Translations under genes and position numbers: made by a program
Assembly (NCBI GenBank): GCA_023250195.1
Contig: JAHFBF010000001.1
Location: 209,907 to 273,906, forward strand
Length of the DNA stretch: 64,000 nt
From: Candidatus Melainabacteria bacterium
Lineage (GTDB): Bacteria; Cyanobacteriota; Vampirovibrionia; 2-02-FULL-35-15
Direction: 5' to 3'
The notes under the pieces: model-generated
The model's input: the letters and a program-made list of their open reading frames with translations, nothing else
What the model was told of the DNA's origin: nothing
Database searches by the model: none
In this document: positions 1 to 10,907 of the stretch, piece after piece
Position numbering within the stretch: position 1 is the stretch's first letter
Layout of the letters: each line of letters starts with the position of its first letter

Positions 1-186
1 ACAAAAAGCATTTTAATTAGTTTAATTAACCTTCATGCAAACCTTGGAAATATAAGTAATGCAAAACAATTTTTAAGTGTATTTGAAACAATAAAGAATC
101 TAACTCCACTGGATAGATTACAAGTTCAGTCTACAAAAAAATTAATAGAAGATATTGAAAAAAATGGCAAAGTCACCAAAAGATAG
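1..186 (+). CDS. C-terminal end of a TMTC-like TPR membrane protein (5' part outside window)
   Basis: The frame starting at base 1 stays open to TAG at 184-186, giving the last 61 residues of a gene that begins left of the window. Its tail (SLINLHANLGNISNAK) lines up with the end of the next protein (SLINVNYRFGNLENAK), so it is another member of the tandem family and the array extends beyond this window. The visible part is a helical TPR-type repeat. It overlaps the next gene by 23 bases. Function of the whole protein is inferred from the paralogues only. Confidence 0.8.
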   Translation, partial: TKSILISLINLHANLGNISNAKQFLSVFETIKNLTPLDRLQVQSTKKLIEDIEKNGKVTKR

Positions 187-2566
187 TAATACAAAAAAGA
201 AAGAGTTAACAGATTTTTCAGTTATGTTTTATTTGTCAGCTGTAATTTTAATTGTTTTTTTAGTGTATTCATTGTCACTTACACGAGGATGGATACCATT
301 TGATGAAAGTTTTTTTTATAATCAGGAGTTTCTCCCTTTTCCTTTATCAATCAATGAAATACCTGAAATCATCCGTAATTTTGTTTTAAATGCCCATATC
401 ATATCTATGAATTCTTTTTTTTCAAACCTTGTTACGCTTCGTAATGACCCCTTGGCATGGTCAATACTTGTATTCATCTTCTACTTTTTCAGAGACAACG
501 CTTTCCTTTATCACTGTCTTTTGCTTTTTATACATCTTCTTAATACTACCCTTGTCTGGTTTATTTTTTTATCCACCTCTAAATTCCTTTTTTCTTCCAG
601 TAAAACTTCTCCACTAAGTCCACATTTTCTTATCCTTATAGCACTACTTACTACTATCTGGGGTGTTCATAGTGCAAGTTCAGAAGCTGTTTTACTCACC
701 ACTAACTGGAATGCCCTTTTAATTTACTCATTTTGCTTTGGATTTATTCTGTATGAAATATTAAATATTACAAAGAAGAGATTTGAGGTTTCAAAATTTG
801 AAATGATTTTTATTCCATTATTATTTTTTCTTGCAATGTCTATTGTTGAGTTTGGGTATACGTTACCTGTTATTTTATTTTTTATGATCTTTGCTTTTTC
901 ACTTAAGATTACTGATTCTACAAAAGATTCACTAATTATTTCATTAAAAAGGACTTTGCCATATTTTATTGGTTTAGCTTTATTTGTAATTTATTTACTG
1001 ATAAAACCAGGCTCTTCATTTATAAACCTTTTTAGCACCCAAAAATCAATTTATTTATTTCTTGAAAGAAACCTTTGGCTTACACCTCAAATTTTTATAC
1101 ATTTCTTAAAACTTTTATTTTTCCCAAAGACATTATCCGCTTACCAGTCAAATTTAATTCACTTATCCGATGAACTCTTTAGTCCATATTCAGTCTTTTG
1201 TTTTATTGCTTATTTATCTTTCTTAATATTGCCTATTGTTTTATTTATCTTATTTAAAAAATCAAAAAACAGATTTTTATGCCCCTTAGTCTATTGTTTT
1301 TACTTTGCAATTTTTCCTTTTATCCATATTCTTGCACCAACCTACTGTCTTGGTGCAGATAGATATTGTTATTTCCCCTCGTTTTTACTTATATTTTTTA
1401 TATTAAATAGCTTATTTTCTTCGAAGCAAAAAAAATCAAAGTTATTAATAGCACTACTGTCCTGTATTTTATTAACTCTTGGTACAAGAACCTTTATAAG
1501 AATACAGGACTGGCGAAATCCCATATCCTTCTATAACTCAGCTATAAAAGCAGACAAAAAATTTTTATATAAAGGACTCAAATTTTTATTACTTGCGGAT
1601 TTCTTTGACTCTCAAAAGATGAAATCTCAGATGGATGATTCCATTAAACAAGCCCTGAGTGAATTTAATATTGCCATGAAAGACCTGAAAAGCTTAAAAG
1701 AAAAACATCCTACACAACTACTTACCCTGAGACTTTATGGGCTTGATTATGATTCACTCTTATTAAAAACTGCCCATGGAATTGCCATTATAAAAAAAAG
1801 TTATTTAAAAGATTCTATTTCTGACATTGTTCATTTTTTTGAGCCTTATATAGAAAAAAGATTGGACTATTCAGCTCCTAATGAAATTGCTTTTTATGGA
1901 GACATCTTATTAAAAAATAGTGAGTTTGAAAAAATTAAATACGTCTATGAATATGGTTATAAAAGGTTTCCTTTTGTTTTAGATATTAGTCTGCCACTTG
2001 CAGATTTTTATTTAACTCATGAAAATAATCCGGATAAATCCTTTCAAATTTTACAAGAGTCATATAAGTATTACCCCAACAAGGGGATGCCTATGTATAA
2101 GCTCTTAAAGTATTATGAACAAAAAAATGACCTTGGAAATCAAGCTGAGTTTGCATACTTACTTGGCTTAAGAGATCACTCTATAGAAAGCTATCAACAC
2201 GCTGCTCAGATGTACCTGGATTTAAATAAATTAGCAAATGCAAAAAAAGCTCTAACTAAACTAATACTGCTTAATCCAAATAATCCATTGACATTACTAC
2301 AACTAAGTCGTTATATGGATTTGATGGGAGATAGGACCAGAATTTTGGATACACTAAATAAAGCTTACTTTTTAAATAAAAGGACAAACACAAATGAAGC
2401 ATTTATCACAAAAGCTATTTTAGTAAGCCTAATCAATGTAAATTACCGTTTTGGGAATCTGGAAAATGCAAAGAAGTATTTGTATGAGTTAGAAACTATG
2501 AAAGATTTATCACTAGATGACATTAGACAAATTAAATCTGTAAAAGAGAGACTTGAAATTAAATGA
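164..2566 (+). CDS. TMTC-like GT-C membrane glycosyltransferase with C-terminal TPR, array copy 1
   Basis: 800 residues from ATG 164; an in-frame TTG lies 9 bases upstream and neither start has a clear Shine-Dalgarno. The first half is polytopic, with a first membrane helix around 20-40 followed by WIPFDES (acidic pair D47-E48), the usual catalytic position in GT-C enzymes. Further marks are HLLNT, a WGVHSASSEAV segment, PQIFIHFLKL, ADRYCYFP near 398 and a QDW motif near 449. Eukaryotic TMTC O-mannosyltransferases show the same order: acidic loop, HPxxxE, ERxLYxP, DW, then TPRs. YGLD sits near 525 and TPR-like repeats fill about 570-795. This copy has a degenerate HP (HS), unlike most paralogues. 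Likely role (inference): moving a sugar from a polyprenyl-phosphate donor to an extracytoplasmic acceptor. Confidence 0.72.
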   Translation: MAKSPKDSNTKKKELTDFSVMFYLSAVILIVFLVYSLSLTRGWIPFDESFFYNQEFLPFPLSINEIPEIIRNFVLNAHIISMNSFFSNLVTLRNDPLAWSILVFIFYFFRDNAFLYHCLLLFIHLLNTTLVWFIFLSTSKFLFSSSKTSPLSPHFLILIALLTTIWGVHSASSEAVLLTTNWNALLIYSFCFGFILYEILNITKKRFEVSKFEMIFIPLLFFLAMSIVEFGYTLPVILFFMIFAFSLKITDSTKDSLIISLKRTLPYFIGLALFVIYLLIKPGSSFINLFSTQKSIYLFLERNLWLTPQIFIHFLKLLFFPKTLSAYQSNLIHLSDELFSPYSVFCFIAYLSFLILPIVLFILFKKSKNRFLCPLVYCFYFAIFPFIHILAPTYCLGADRYCYFPSFLLIFFILNSLFSSKQKKSKLLIALLSCILLTLGTRTFIRIQDWRNPISFYNSAIKADKKFLYKGLKFLLLADFFDSQKMKSQMDDSIKQALSEFNIAMKDLKSLKEKHPTQLLTLRLYGLDYDSLLLKTAHGIAIIKKSYLKDSISDIVHFFEPYIEKRLDYSAPNEIAFYGDILLKNSEFEKIKYVYEYGYKRFPFVLDISLPLADFYLTHENNPDKSFQILQESYKYYPNKGMPMYKLLKYYEQKNDLGNQAEFAYLLGLRDHSIESYQHAAQMYLDLNKLANAKKALTKLILLNPNNPLTLLQLSRYMDLMGDRTRILDTLNKAYFLNKRTNTNEAFITKAILVSLINVNYRFGNLENAKKYLYELETMKDLSLDDIRQIKSVKERLEIK

Positions 2567-4644
2567 AATTTGATATAGTTAGACGTCGTTATATTTTTTT
2601 AATCGTGACATTATTAATTGTCTCATTTATATTTTTACCCACTGTAAACCGTCCATGGCAGATGTTTGATGAAAAAGATATTTATTATAATGAGAGTCTT
2701 TACCCAATGCCTGCAAGCTCCTCTGAAGTTTTTGAAGTCATATCAACCTATGCCTTTAATTTCAATCTAGAATCCCACAATCTACAGTTTTCTAATATAG
2801 TAAATATCCGCTCTAATCCTATAGGCGCAACATTAAATATTTTAATTTCCTATTTTTTCAAAAAAAATCCTTCTTATTATCATATGCTAGGGGTCTGCAT
2901 TCACCTTTTAAATACATTTTTTGTCTGGTTTATATTTTACAAATCCCTAAAAATTCAAACCTGTCTAAATAATTTTGGATATGCCATTGCAAGCTTATTT
3001 ACATTAATATGGGCTTTGCACCCGGTTAATATTGAAGCAATCTTAATGGGGAGCAATTGGCTAAGTCTACTTACTTACAGCTTTTGTTTCGGGTTATTTT
3101 TACATACCCTTGTAAAACTATCAAATAAAAGTTTTACGAATTCAATTTCTGAATTAATATCAACTTTTCTGTTATTTGTCATATGCATCTCAATAGGTGA
3201 ATATGGCTATTCCTTACCTTTCATTATATTTTTCACCTCACTTGCTTTTACAAAATCTTTAAAAATCTCACTTACATTATCAATGCCCTATTTAGCCGGA
3301 TTATTATGTTACGCCTTGTTTTACTTCTTAAAATATTTTTACTTAGATGCCATTCCTTATCAATCTATTAATTTTTCACTTGAAAGGTTACTGTGGTTTT
3401 CTCCTCAAATTTTTATTCATTTTTTAAAATTGTTCTTTTATCCGAAAAACTTATCCATATATCAGTCAAATCTGGTGCCACTTGCGGGCTCATATTTTGA
3501 ACCTTATGAAATATTTTCATTTTTTGTTTTTATATTATGCCTGATTTTGCCTTTTATATTTATCAGATCAAAAAACAAAAATTCTTTTGTTTTTCTTTTC
3601 TATGGTTTCATTTTTTCGACTTTTCCTTTTTTACACATTTTTACCCCCACATACTGTATCTTTGCTGAGCGATATTGTTACTTTCCTCTTTTTTTATTTC
3701 TATTTTTCGCTATTATTTTTATCCTGTCACTTCAGAATAAAAAAACACTTGTAAGCCTGTTACTTTTAATTCTTCTACCCATATCTATTCGTACAATTTT
3801 TAGATTAAATGACTGGAAAGATTCATATTCACTTTACTCAGCTGCTGCTAAAACTTATAAAAAGCCCATTTATAAAGGCTTTGGTTACGCAGCTCTTGGA
3901 TATTATTTCAATGGAGAGAATAATACAATTGAATCAAAAAAATATTTCCTGCTTAGTATAAAAGCTTTAGAATCTGCAATGAATAAATTAAAGCTGGAGA
4001 AAAAAAGGCAAGCGCCAAAAACTCTTCAAATCTACGGACTAGATACAAATACATTAATTCTAAATGCTGCATTTAGAATAGCATCAATGAGATTCTATGA
4101 TTTTCACGACAAAGCTTCAGAAATATTGATATTTTATAAATCTTATATAGAATCAAACATAAACACCGCTGGCAGCTCACAGCTTGATTTATATTCAAAG
4201 CTATTACTACAAACAAATCAACCACAAAAAGCATTAGAAATACTTAAGTTCGCAAAAGAAAGATATCCATTTAGCACAACAATAATTTTCTCACTCAGCA
4301 ATTTTTATTTAAACCAGAAAGATCTTATAAATGCAGAAAGAATAATTACTGAAGGATTAAAATATTACCCTAATTACATGCGAATTCTTCCAAGGATAAT
4401 AAAGCTCTGTGCATTAAAAAATGACCTGATAAATCTTGCAAAATATGAATATCTATTAGGATTGAGAACTCACTCCCAGGGAGCATATCAGAAGTCTCTT
4501 CAAGTCTATCTTTCATTAAATAGATTAAGCGAGGCTAAAAGAATAATAGACAAACTGTTACTCATGGATAAAAATAATCCTGCTACACTTTTACTTACAA
4601 ATAAGTACTACTCACTTGCAAAAGACAGCAATAATGGAAAATAA
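2563..4644 (+). CDS. TMTC-like GT-C/TPR membrane protein, array copy 2
   Basis: 693 residues. The start overlaps the previous stop as ATGA (4 bases), so translation is probably coupled. The acidic pair is D36-E37 after PWQM. HPVNIE lies near 153-158, AERYCYFP near 368, NDWKDS near 416 and YGLD near 491; TPR repeats occupy about 540-690. It is closest by eye to copy 1: both have a tyrosine (LSxYQ) where the later copies have LSxDQ, and both have CYFP. It is about 100 residues shorter than copy 1 because the last TPR units are missing. Substrate unknown. Confidence 0.72.
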   Translation: MKFDIVRRRYIFLIVTLLIVSFIFLPTVNRPWQMFDEKDIYYNESLYPMPASSSEVFEVISTYAFNFNLESHNLQFSNIVNIRSNPIGATLNILISYFFKKNPSYYHMLGVCIHLLNTFFVWFIFYKSLKIQTCLNNFGYAIASLFTLIWALHPVNIEAILMGSNWLSLLTYSFCFGLFLHTLVKLSNKSFTNSISELISTFLLFVICISIGEYGYSLPFIIFFTSLAFTKSLKISLTLSMPYLAGLLCYALFYFLKYFYLDAIPYQSINFSLERLLWFSPQIFIHFLKLFFYPKNLSIYQSNLVPLAGSYFEPYEIFSFFVFILCLILPFIFIRSKNKNSFVFLFYGFIFSTFPFLHIFTPTYCIFAERYCYFPLFLFLFFAIIFILSLQNKKTLVSLLLLILLPISIRTIFRLNDWKDSYSLYSAAAKTYKKPIYKGFGYAALGYYFNGENNTIESKKYFLLSIKALESAMNKLKLEKKRQAPKTLQIYGLDTNTLILNAAFRIASMRFYDFHDKASEILIFYKSYIESNINTAGSSQLDLYSKLLLQTNQPQKALEILKFAKERYPFSTTIIFSLSNFYLNQKDLINAERIITEGLKYYPNYMRILPRIIKLCALKNDLINLAKYEYLLGLRTHSQGAYQKSLQVYLSLNRLSEAKRIIDKLLLMDKNNPATLLLTNKYYSLAKDSNNGK

Positions 4645-6739
4645 GAATATATTACAAAAGGTAACCATTGCATATCTTGCTTTTACTATATTTCTGGTTT
4701 TTCTTTTTTACTTTCATACTCTTTTTTACGGTATAAAAGCATTTGACGAACTGGCAATATTCAAGGAATCTTACCTGCCTACTGCTTTTTCAATCTCTGA
4801 GATTTATGAGTTAATTTCTAAGCTTGGCTTACATCAACACTTTGAATCCAGCAATATGCTTTATTCAAATATTTCTTCTCTTAGATGCGATCCGTTCTGC
4901 ACATTCTTACATCTTATTACACAGTTTTTATTCCAGAACAATTCTTTTTATTACCACCTATATGGACTAATACTTCATTTGATTAATACTGCTCTTGTAT
5001 TTTTAATATTAAATAAAGTATCTTTTCTTTTTTTAAAGGATGAAAATAATAAAACAAGGTCGTTTTTTATTTCAATACTTACTCTCTTCTGGGGCACACA
5101 TCCGGTAAATATTGAATCTATACTTTTAGCCACAAATGCAAATATAACTTTAAGTTATGGATTCTCGCTTTTAACTTTTTACCTTTATTTAAAGTTTTCA
5201 TCAGAGCAAAAATCATCGAATTTGCTTAAGTCGGTTTATTTATTTATTATTTTTATATTTGCTCTTTTAATTGCTGAATTCCATTTCATGCTTCCTTTAA
5301 TACTTCTTTCATATACCATAGGAATCAATCAGCATTTTAAAAACTCTTTTAGAGAAAACTTTTATTCGTCACTGAAATCTATTTCACCAATTCTTACAGC
5401 AGCAATCATATATATAGTCTTGTTTCTGCTATCAAACACAAGAATGAATTTTCAAACTCAATCTTCGCTAAATTTAATCTTTGAAAGAGTTTTCTGGCTT
5501 AGCCCACAAATTTTATTTCATTTTACAAAACTACTGCTACTACCAGTTAAACTATCCATAGATCAGACATTACTTGTAAAAATTGCTGATTCGTTATTTG
5601 ATCCTTATGCAATATTTTGCATTACATTTATTCTTATTCTTTTAGTCTTATCGATTATTTCACTCTTAAATGCAAAAAGAAGATTTCCTTTTCTTTTTAT
5701 AACACTCTTTCTTCTTTTGCTTTCTTTACTGCCATACTCACAAATCTTAGCTCCTATTTATAATCTTGCCAGTGAGAGATATTTGTATTTTCCTTCTTTT
5801 ATATTAATTTTTGGAATAGCACATTATATATTTTTTGTTGTTTCAAATAATTCAAACAATAAGATATTTATTTATTTAACTTCAGTAATGCTTGTAATTA
5901 TTTTGATTTCATACTCAATAAGAGGATATATAAGAACTTTAGACTGGAAAGATAGTATAACGTTATACAGCTCAGCAATAAACGCTACTGAAAATCCACT
6001 TTTTAAAGCTTATAGATACAAAGGGCTTATACCGCAGGAAAAAATACTTGTACCATCCCCTGAAAAGGAAGTTGATTTAAAATTTCAAAAGCTAGCAATT
6101 CAAAACCTCAATGAAGCTATTAGTTACTATAAAAAAAGAGTTAGAACCGTTCAATCATCAATTCCAGAAATAGTTAAAAATTATGGATTGGATCCAAAAA
6201 CATTGCTTGCAAAATCAGGATATATACTAGCGCTGTGTAATTTTAACCTGACTAATAATCATAAAACTACACTTAAAATCATGGAGCCCTTTACAAAAGA
6301 TCTTTTAATCCTTGATAGTTCGGCTCTAGCATTTTATGCCTCACTGCTTTACTACAACAATATGACAGATCAAGCTTTATCTGTTTTAAAACTAGGATAT
6401 GAGCTAAGACCATATTCAACAAGAATCATTCTTTCACTATGCGATTTAATTCATATACAATATGGTGATTTAAAATCTATTGAAAATTATTGCCTAAAAG
6501 CATTTAAATATTTTCCATATGACTCTTATGCTACTTATGCACTTGCAAAGACTTACGAACTAATGAATAATCATGAAAAATATGCTTACTTTTCTTATAT
6601 TTACGGACTAAGAAATCACTCAATAGAAGCTTTAAAAACTGCTTATAATGAATATCTACTTCTTAATAATAAGACTCTTGCAGAAAAAACAATGAATAAA
6701 ATTACCTTTGTAGAAAGAGAATTACAAAAAAGAAAATGA
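4634..6739 (+). CDS. TMTC-like GT-C/TPR membrane protein, array copy 3
   Basis: 701 residues from ATG 4634, overlapping the previous gene by 11 bases; a TTG 18 bases upstream would add six residues and is less likely. Acidic pair D38-E39 (AFDEL), HPVNIES near 156, SPQILFHFTKL, LSIDQ, SERYLYFP near 380, LDWKDS and YGLD near 516 are present. It pairs with copy 4: both carry LGLHxxFExSN after the acidic loop and an insert with the shared sequence PQEKI between the membrane domain and YGLD. This suggests a local duplication. TPR units follow from about 545. Confidence 0.72.
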   Translation: MENKNILQKVTIAYLAFTIFLVFLFYFHTLFYGIKAFDELAIFKESYLPTAFSISEIYELISKLGLHQHFESSNMLYSNISSLRCDPFCTFLHLITQFLFQNNSFYYHLYGLILHLINTALVFLILNKVSFLFLKDENNKTRSFFISILTLFWGTHPVNIESILLATNANITLSYGFSLLTFYLYLKFSSEQKSSNLLKSVYLFIIFIFALLIAEFHFMLPLILLSYTIGINQHFKNSFRENFYSSLKSISPILTAAIIYIVLFLLSNTRMNFQTQSSLNLIFERVFWLSPQILFHFTKLLLLPVKLSIDQTLLVKIADSLFDPYAIFCITFILILLVLSIISLLNAKRRFPFLFITLFLLLLSLLPYSQILAPIYNLASERYLYFPSFILIFGIAHYIFFVVSNNSNNKIFIYLTSVMLVIILISYSIRGYIRTLDWKDSITLYSSAINATENPLFKAYRYKGLIPQEKILVPSPEKEVDLKFQKLAIQNLNEAISYYKKRVRTVQSSIPEIVKNYGLDPKTLLAKSGYILALCNFNLTNNHKTTLKIMEPFTKDLLILDSSALAFYASLLYYNNMTDQALSVLKLGYELRPYSTRIILSLCDLIHIQYGDLKSIENYCLKAFKYFPYDSYATYALAKTYELMNNHEKYAYFSYIYGLRNHSIEALKTAYNEYLLLNNKTLAEKTMNKITFVERELQKRK

Positions 6740-8793
6740 AAAAGAACCTGCCTTTTATTCTATTTTTCGCTGCAACCATTTTGACAGTTTTTATTTTTTA
6801 TTTCCACACTATTTTTTTTGCCGTAAAGTCATTTGACGAAATTACCCCGTTCAAGGAAATTCATATGCCTGTTTGCTTTTCATTTTCTGAGATATTTGAA
6901 CTTATCTCATTACTTGGACTTCATCACTACTTTGAAGCTTCCAACACACTCTATTCAAGCATTATTTCAATCAGATCTAATCCGGTCGGAGATTTTCTTG
7001 TACTTCTAGTCCAATTTTTTTGCAGGAAAAACCCTGTGAATTATCATTCATATAGCCTTATATTACATTTAATTAATACTGCTTTCTTATTTTTAATTCT
7101 AAACAAAATTGCTATAGAATTTGCTCCAACTATAAAAAACGCCTTGAGATTACTGGCAATTTCATTACTTACATTTTTATGGGCAACACATCCAGTAAAT
7201 ATTGAATCTATTCTACTCTTAACTAACTATAACCCTACTTTTAGTTACACGCTTTGTATTTTAACAATCTATATTTATTTAAATCATATTTCAAATTCGA
7301 CTCTAAAATCAATTATTTTATTTATTACTTTTTTGCCTGCAGTTTTAACAGCTGAATATTTATTTATGCTTCCATTTATACTTTTTTCATATACCTTTGC
7401 AATATCAAAAAGCTTTAAATATTCTTTAAAGCAGACTCTGCCGCTTTTTATCGTTTCAATCATATTTATACTCTCATTTTTATTTTCAAGCAGCAAAATA
7501 AATCTTCAAGCCCAGTCTTCACTTTTACTTACTTTGGAGAGAGTGTTCTGGTTTTCGCCACAAATACTTTTTCACTTAGTAAAATTATTTATTCTGCCTG
7601 TCAAGCTATCAATAGATCAGGCTTTTTTTGTAAAACTTGGGGAAATAATTTTTTCGCCTTACAGCATTTTTTGTATCCTGACTATTACTATTGCTCTATT
7701 TTGTTCTTTAAAATCATTACTTAATTCAAAAAAACAGTATCCGTTTTTATTTATTATATTCATTCCATTTTTTATTTCTTTAATTCCTTTTTCACATATA
7801 CTTGCCCCTGTTTACAATCTTGCCAGTGAAAGATATTTATATCTGCCCTCTTTTATTTTTATTTTCGGGTTATCGCACTTAATTTTCCATGTTTTAAATA
7901 AAAGTGAAAGCCAAAACAAATTTGTTTATCCACTGATTTTATTTTTATTTATAATTACTTCTGCCTATTCAGCCAGGGCATTTATAAGAACACTTGATTG
8001 GAAAGACAGTTTTACCTTATACAAATCAGCTATTGATACAGTAGATAATCCACTATATAAAGCTTTTAGATATAAACTTTTAACTCCTCAAGAAAAAATA
8101 TTCTCACAGTTTCAGCACAAAGAAGTTGATCCCGTTTATCAAGAAATAGCTATTAATAACCTCAAGCTGGCAATAGAAAAATTAGAAAGAGAAAAACAAC
8201 AATATCAAAGCCATATTCCATTAATTGTTAAAAGTTATGGGCTTGATCCTGCTACATTATTAGCAAAAACTGGTTATTTATTAGCTCATAGTGATTACAC
8301 AATAAATAAAGATGCTCAAAGAGCATTGAATATTGTAAATCCATACGTAAAAGATCTCTCTTTATTAGACAATGCAGGATTAGCTTTTTATGCATCTTTG
8401 TATTTCTTTAACAAGTTACCTGATGAAGCAGAAAAAATCCTAAGATATGCTCATAAGAAATACCCTTATTCAACACGAATCACATTCCCACTGTGCCAGT
8501 TAATCTATATGCAGACCGGCAAACTTGATGAAGTTGAAAAGCTTTCTCTAATGTCCTACAAATACTTTCCTTATGACACATTTACCCTACTCTACTTAAT
8601 TAAATTATATATGCTAAAGGGAGATAATGAAAAGTATGCTTTCTTTTCATATGCCTACGGTTTAAGGCATCATTCAATTGAATCCCTGGAAATTGCTCGT
8701 AACTTATACTTGATGTTAAACAAACTTGAGACAGCAAAAAAGATAGAGAAAAGAATTTCATTTCTTAAGACAAAATTAAATAAAAGAGCTTGA
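6736..8793 (+). CDS. TMTC-like GT-C/TPR membrane protein, array copy 4
   Basis: 685 residues with an ATGA overlap to copy 3. Acidic pair D34-E35 (SFDEI), HPVNIES near 152, SPQILFHLVKL, LSIDQ, SERYLYLP near 363, LDWKDS and YGLD near 500. The sequence follows copy 3 closely over its whole length, including the PQEKI linker, so these two are the product of one duplication (seen in sequence). Three to four TPR-like units end the protein. Catalytic residues appear intact; no frameshift seen. Confidence 0.72.
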   Translation: MKKNLPFILFFAATILTVFIFYFHTIFFAVKSFDEITPFKEIHMPVCFSFSEIFELISLLGLHHYFEASNTLYSSIISIRSNPVGDFLVLLVQFFCRKNPVNYHSYSLILHLINTAFLFLILNKIAIEFAPTIKNALRLLAISLLTFLWATHPVNIESILLLTNYNPTFSYTLCILTIYIYLNHISNSTLKSIILFITFLPAVLTAEYLFMLPFILFSYTFAISKSFKYSLKQTLPLFIVSIIFILSFLFSSSKINLQAQSSLLLTLERVFWFSPQILFHLVKLFILPVKLSIDQAFFVKLGEIIFSPYSIFCILTITIALFCSLKSLLNSKKQYPFLFIIFIPFFISLIPFSHILAPVYNLASERYLYLPSFIFIFGLSHLIFHVLNKSESQNKFVYPLILFLFIITSAYSARAFIRTLDWKDSFTLYKSAIDTVDNPLYKAFRYKLLTPQEKIFSQFQHKEVDPVYQEIAINNLKLAIEKLEREKQQYQSHIPLIVKSYGLDPATLLAKTGYLLAHSDYTINKDAQRALNIVNPYVKDLSLLDNAGLAFYASLYFFNKLPDEAEKILRYAHKKYPYSTRITFPLCQLIYMQTGKLDEVEKLSLMSYKYFPYDTFTLLYLIKLYMLKGDNEKYAFFSYAYGLRHHSIESLEIARNLYLMLNKLETAKKIEKRISFLKTKLNKRA

Positions 8794-8795
8794 CA

Positions 8796-10907
8796 ATGAA
8801 AAAAAATATTGATTTAAAGATTTTTATTTGTTTTATAACCTGCTTTATAGTTTTTATTTTTTATGCTCACACTCTTAACTATTCCTGGAAATATTCTGAC
8901 GACATTATAATTTTTCGTGAAACAATATTACCCATACCAAGATCTTTTTCTGAAATATTTGAATACTTAACCCTTTTTGGACTTAATCACCACTTTGAAG
9001 CAAGTAATCCATTTTATTCAAGCATTTTAAATTTAAGAAGCGATCCATTTAATTTTTTTATCACATTATTTGTCTTGTTTTTTTTCCAGAAAAACGCTTT
9101 CTTATATCATTTATTATCCTTAATCCTGCATATCTTTAATACCTGCCTTTTATTTTTTATTCTAGATAAAATTTCCTCTAATTACAATTTCACTACTTCA
9201 AATAAAATTAGATTCATTTTAATTTCTTTACTTACACTATTCTGGGCATTAAACCCTTTAAATATAGAATCGATTTTACTTGCTTCACACTGGCCTGCCA
9301 TGTTAACTTACTTCCTGTGTTTATTAATTTTTTATCTGAGCATAAAACAAGATTGTATAAAAATAGGTACATTGTCACAGCCAGTAATAATATTTGTTCT
9401 ATTTTTAATTTCTTTACTTACTTGTGAATATTCAATTACTTTACCAATAATTATATTTTGCTATATATTTCTTTTCAAGAAATCAGTTCAAGCAAGTATA
9501 AAAGAGGTTAAGCCTTTGCTTTTTGCAGCAATACCATTTTTGTTCTATTTTTTAACCTCTCAAACCATAAACAATCTAATCCTCAACAACAACATTCAAC
9601 TATTTCTTGAGAGAATTCTCTGGCTATCACCACAAATATTTTTCCACTCTTTAAAGTTAATTTTATTCCCTTTCCATTTATCCATTGATCAAACAGCATT
9701 TGTAAGAATTTCTGGAAGCCTTTTTGAACCATATTCAATATTTTGCAGTATTTTTATGTATAGTATTTTATTAATTACATTATTCTCATTGTTTAACATA
9801 AAAAGTCCATTTGCTTATTTATTTTTTATTCTTTTTGCTCCTTTTTTTGTTGCTCTTCTGCCCTTTTTACATATATTTTCACCCATATACAGTCTTTCAA
9901 GTGAAAGATATTTATATTTTCCATTACTTTTTTTAATCCTTGGCATATCAAATATTCTCTTTTTCTTTTTAGCAAAACTTACAAGTACCAATTTACCTAT
10001 ATATTCTATAATTGCTTTTATTTTAATTGTTACCTTCAGTTATTCATACAAAACCTATATAAGAACGTTAGACTGGAAAGATAGTTTTACATTGCTCAAA
10101 TCCACAATAGGTTCTGCCCCAAATGGTTTGTTTAAAGCCTTCAGGCAGAAAATGCTTGCTTCTTCCACAAAATTATTTTATGAAGCCTCATCGGTAACAT
10201 GTCATTTTGATAACAAACAAGCTCTTTCATCTGTAAAAAAAGCTTTCAGGAAATTGAAAAAGCAAGTAGAATCTTCCAGAACTAATCCTCCACAAATAAT
10301 AAGATTCTATGGACTTGATTCACAAACACTACTAGCAAAGTTTGCTTTTTTGGTTGCCTTTTCTGACTATGATGTAAATAATGATCCTGAAAATGCATAC
10401 AAAATATTTTCTCCATATGTTAAAAACCTAAAAGTACTTGACACACAAATTTTAACCTTCTATTACAATATTCTGATTCAGACAAACAGAATTGATGAAG
10501 CTAATACATTGCTTCTTCAAAACTTACAACAAAACAGAATTAGTCCTGCTTTATACGTAGCTCTATCAGATTTTACAGAGTATAACTACAAAGATTTGAA
10601 ACAAGCAGAAAAATATCTGCTGTTGTCAAATAAGTACTTTCCATACGAACCAGGCACATTATTAGGTCTGCAAAGATTGTACAGAAGTCAAAACAATACT
10701 GAAAAATTTGCATTTTATTCCTATTTATATGGACTCAGGACTCACAACATAACCTCTTTGAAAGACGCTGCATCTACATATTTAAGAGTAGGTAACAAAG
10801 AAAAATCAAAAATAATCCTTAATAAACTGCTTCAATATTACCCTGTGGATAATCAGATATTAAGAATAAAAATGTCTTACGAGCAAAGGTTTGGTGGAAT
10901 CAAATAA
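8796..10907 (+). CDS. TMTC-like GT-C/TPR membrane protein, array copy 5
   Basis: 703 residues from ATG 8796, two bases after the previous stop; a TTG at 8790 overlapping that stop is a possible alternative. The acidic pair is D35-D36 (SDD) instead of DE. The otherwise conserved HPxNxES is ALNPLNIES, so the histidine near residue 153 is replaced by asparagine, as in copies 6 and 7. SPQIFFHSLKL, LSIDQ, SERYLYFP near 368, LDWKDS and YGLD near 503 are kept. It forms a subgroup with copies 6 and 7 (shared FGLNHHFEASNPFYSS). Confidence 0.72.
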   Translation: MKKNIDLKIFICFITCFIVFIFYAHTLNYSWKYSDDIIIFRETILPIPRSFSEIFEYLTLFGLNHHFEASNPFYSSILNLRSDPFNFFITLFVLFFFQKNAFLYHLLSLILHIFNTCLLFFILDKISSNYNFTTSNKIRFILISLLTLFWALNPLNIESILLASHWPAMLTYFLCLLIFYLSIKQDCIKIGTLSQPVIIFVLFLISLLTCEYSITLPIIIFCYIFLFKKSVQASIKEVKPLLFAAIPFLFYFLTSQTINNLILNNNIQLFLERILWLSPQIFFHSLKLILFPFHLSIDQTAFVRISGSLFEPYSIFCSIFMYSILLITLFSLFNIKSPFAYLFFILFAPFFVALLPFLHIFSPIYSLSSERYLYFPLLFLILGISNILFFFLAKLTSTNLPIYSIIAFILIVTFSYSYKTYIRTLDWKDSFTLLKSTIGSAPNGLFKAFRQKMLASSTKLFYEASSVTCHFDNKQALSSVKKAFRKLKKQVESSRTNPPQIIRFYGLDSQTLLAKFAFLVAFSDYDVNNDPENAYKIFSPYVKNLKVLDTQILTFYYNILIQTNRIDEANTLLLQNLQQNRISPALYVALSDFTEYNYKDLKQAEKYLLLSNKYFPYEPGTLLGLQRLYRSQNNTEKFAFYSYLYGLRTHNITSLKDAASTYLRVGNKEKSKIILNKLLQYYPVDNQILRIKMSYEQRFGGIK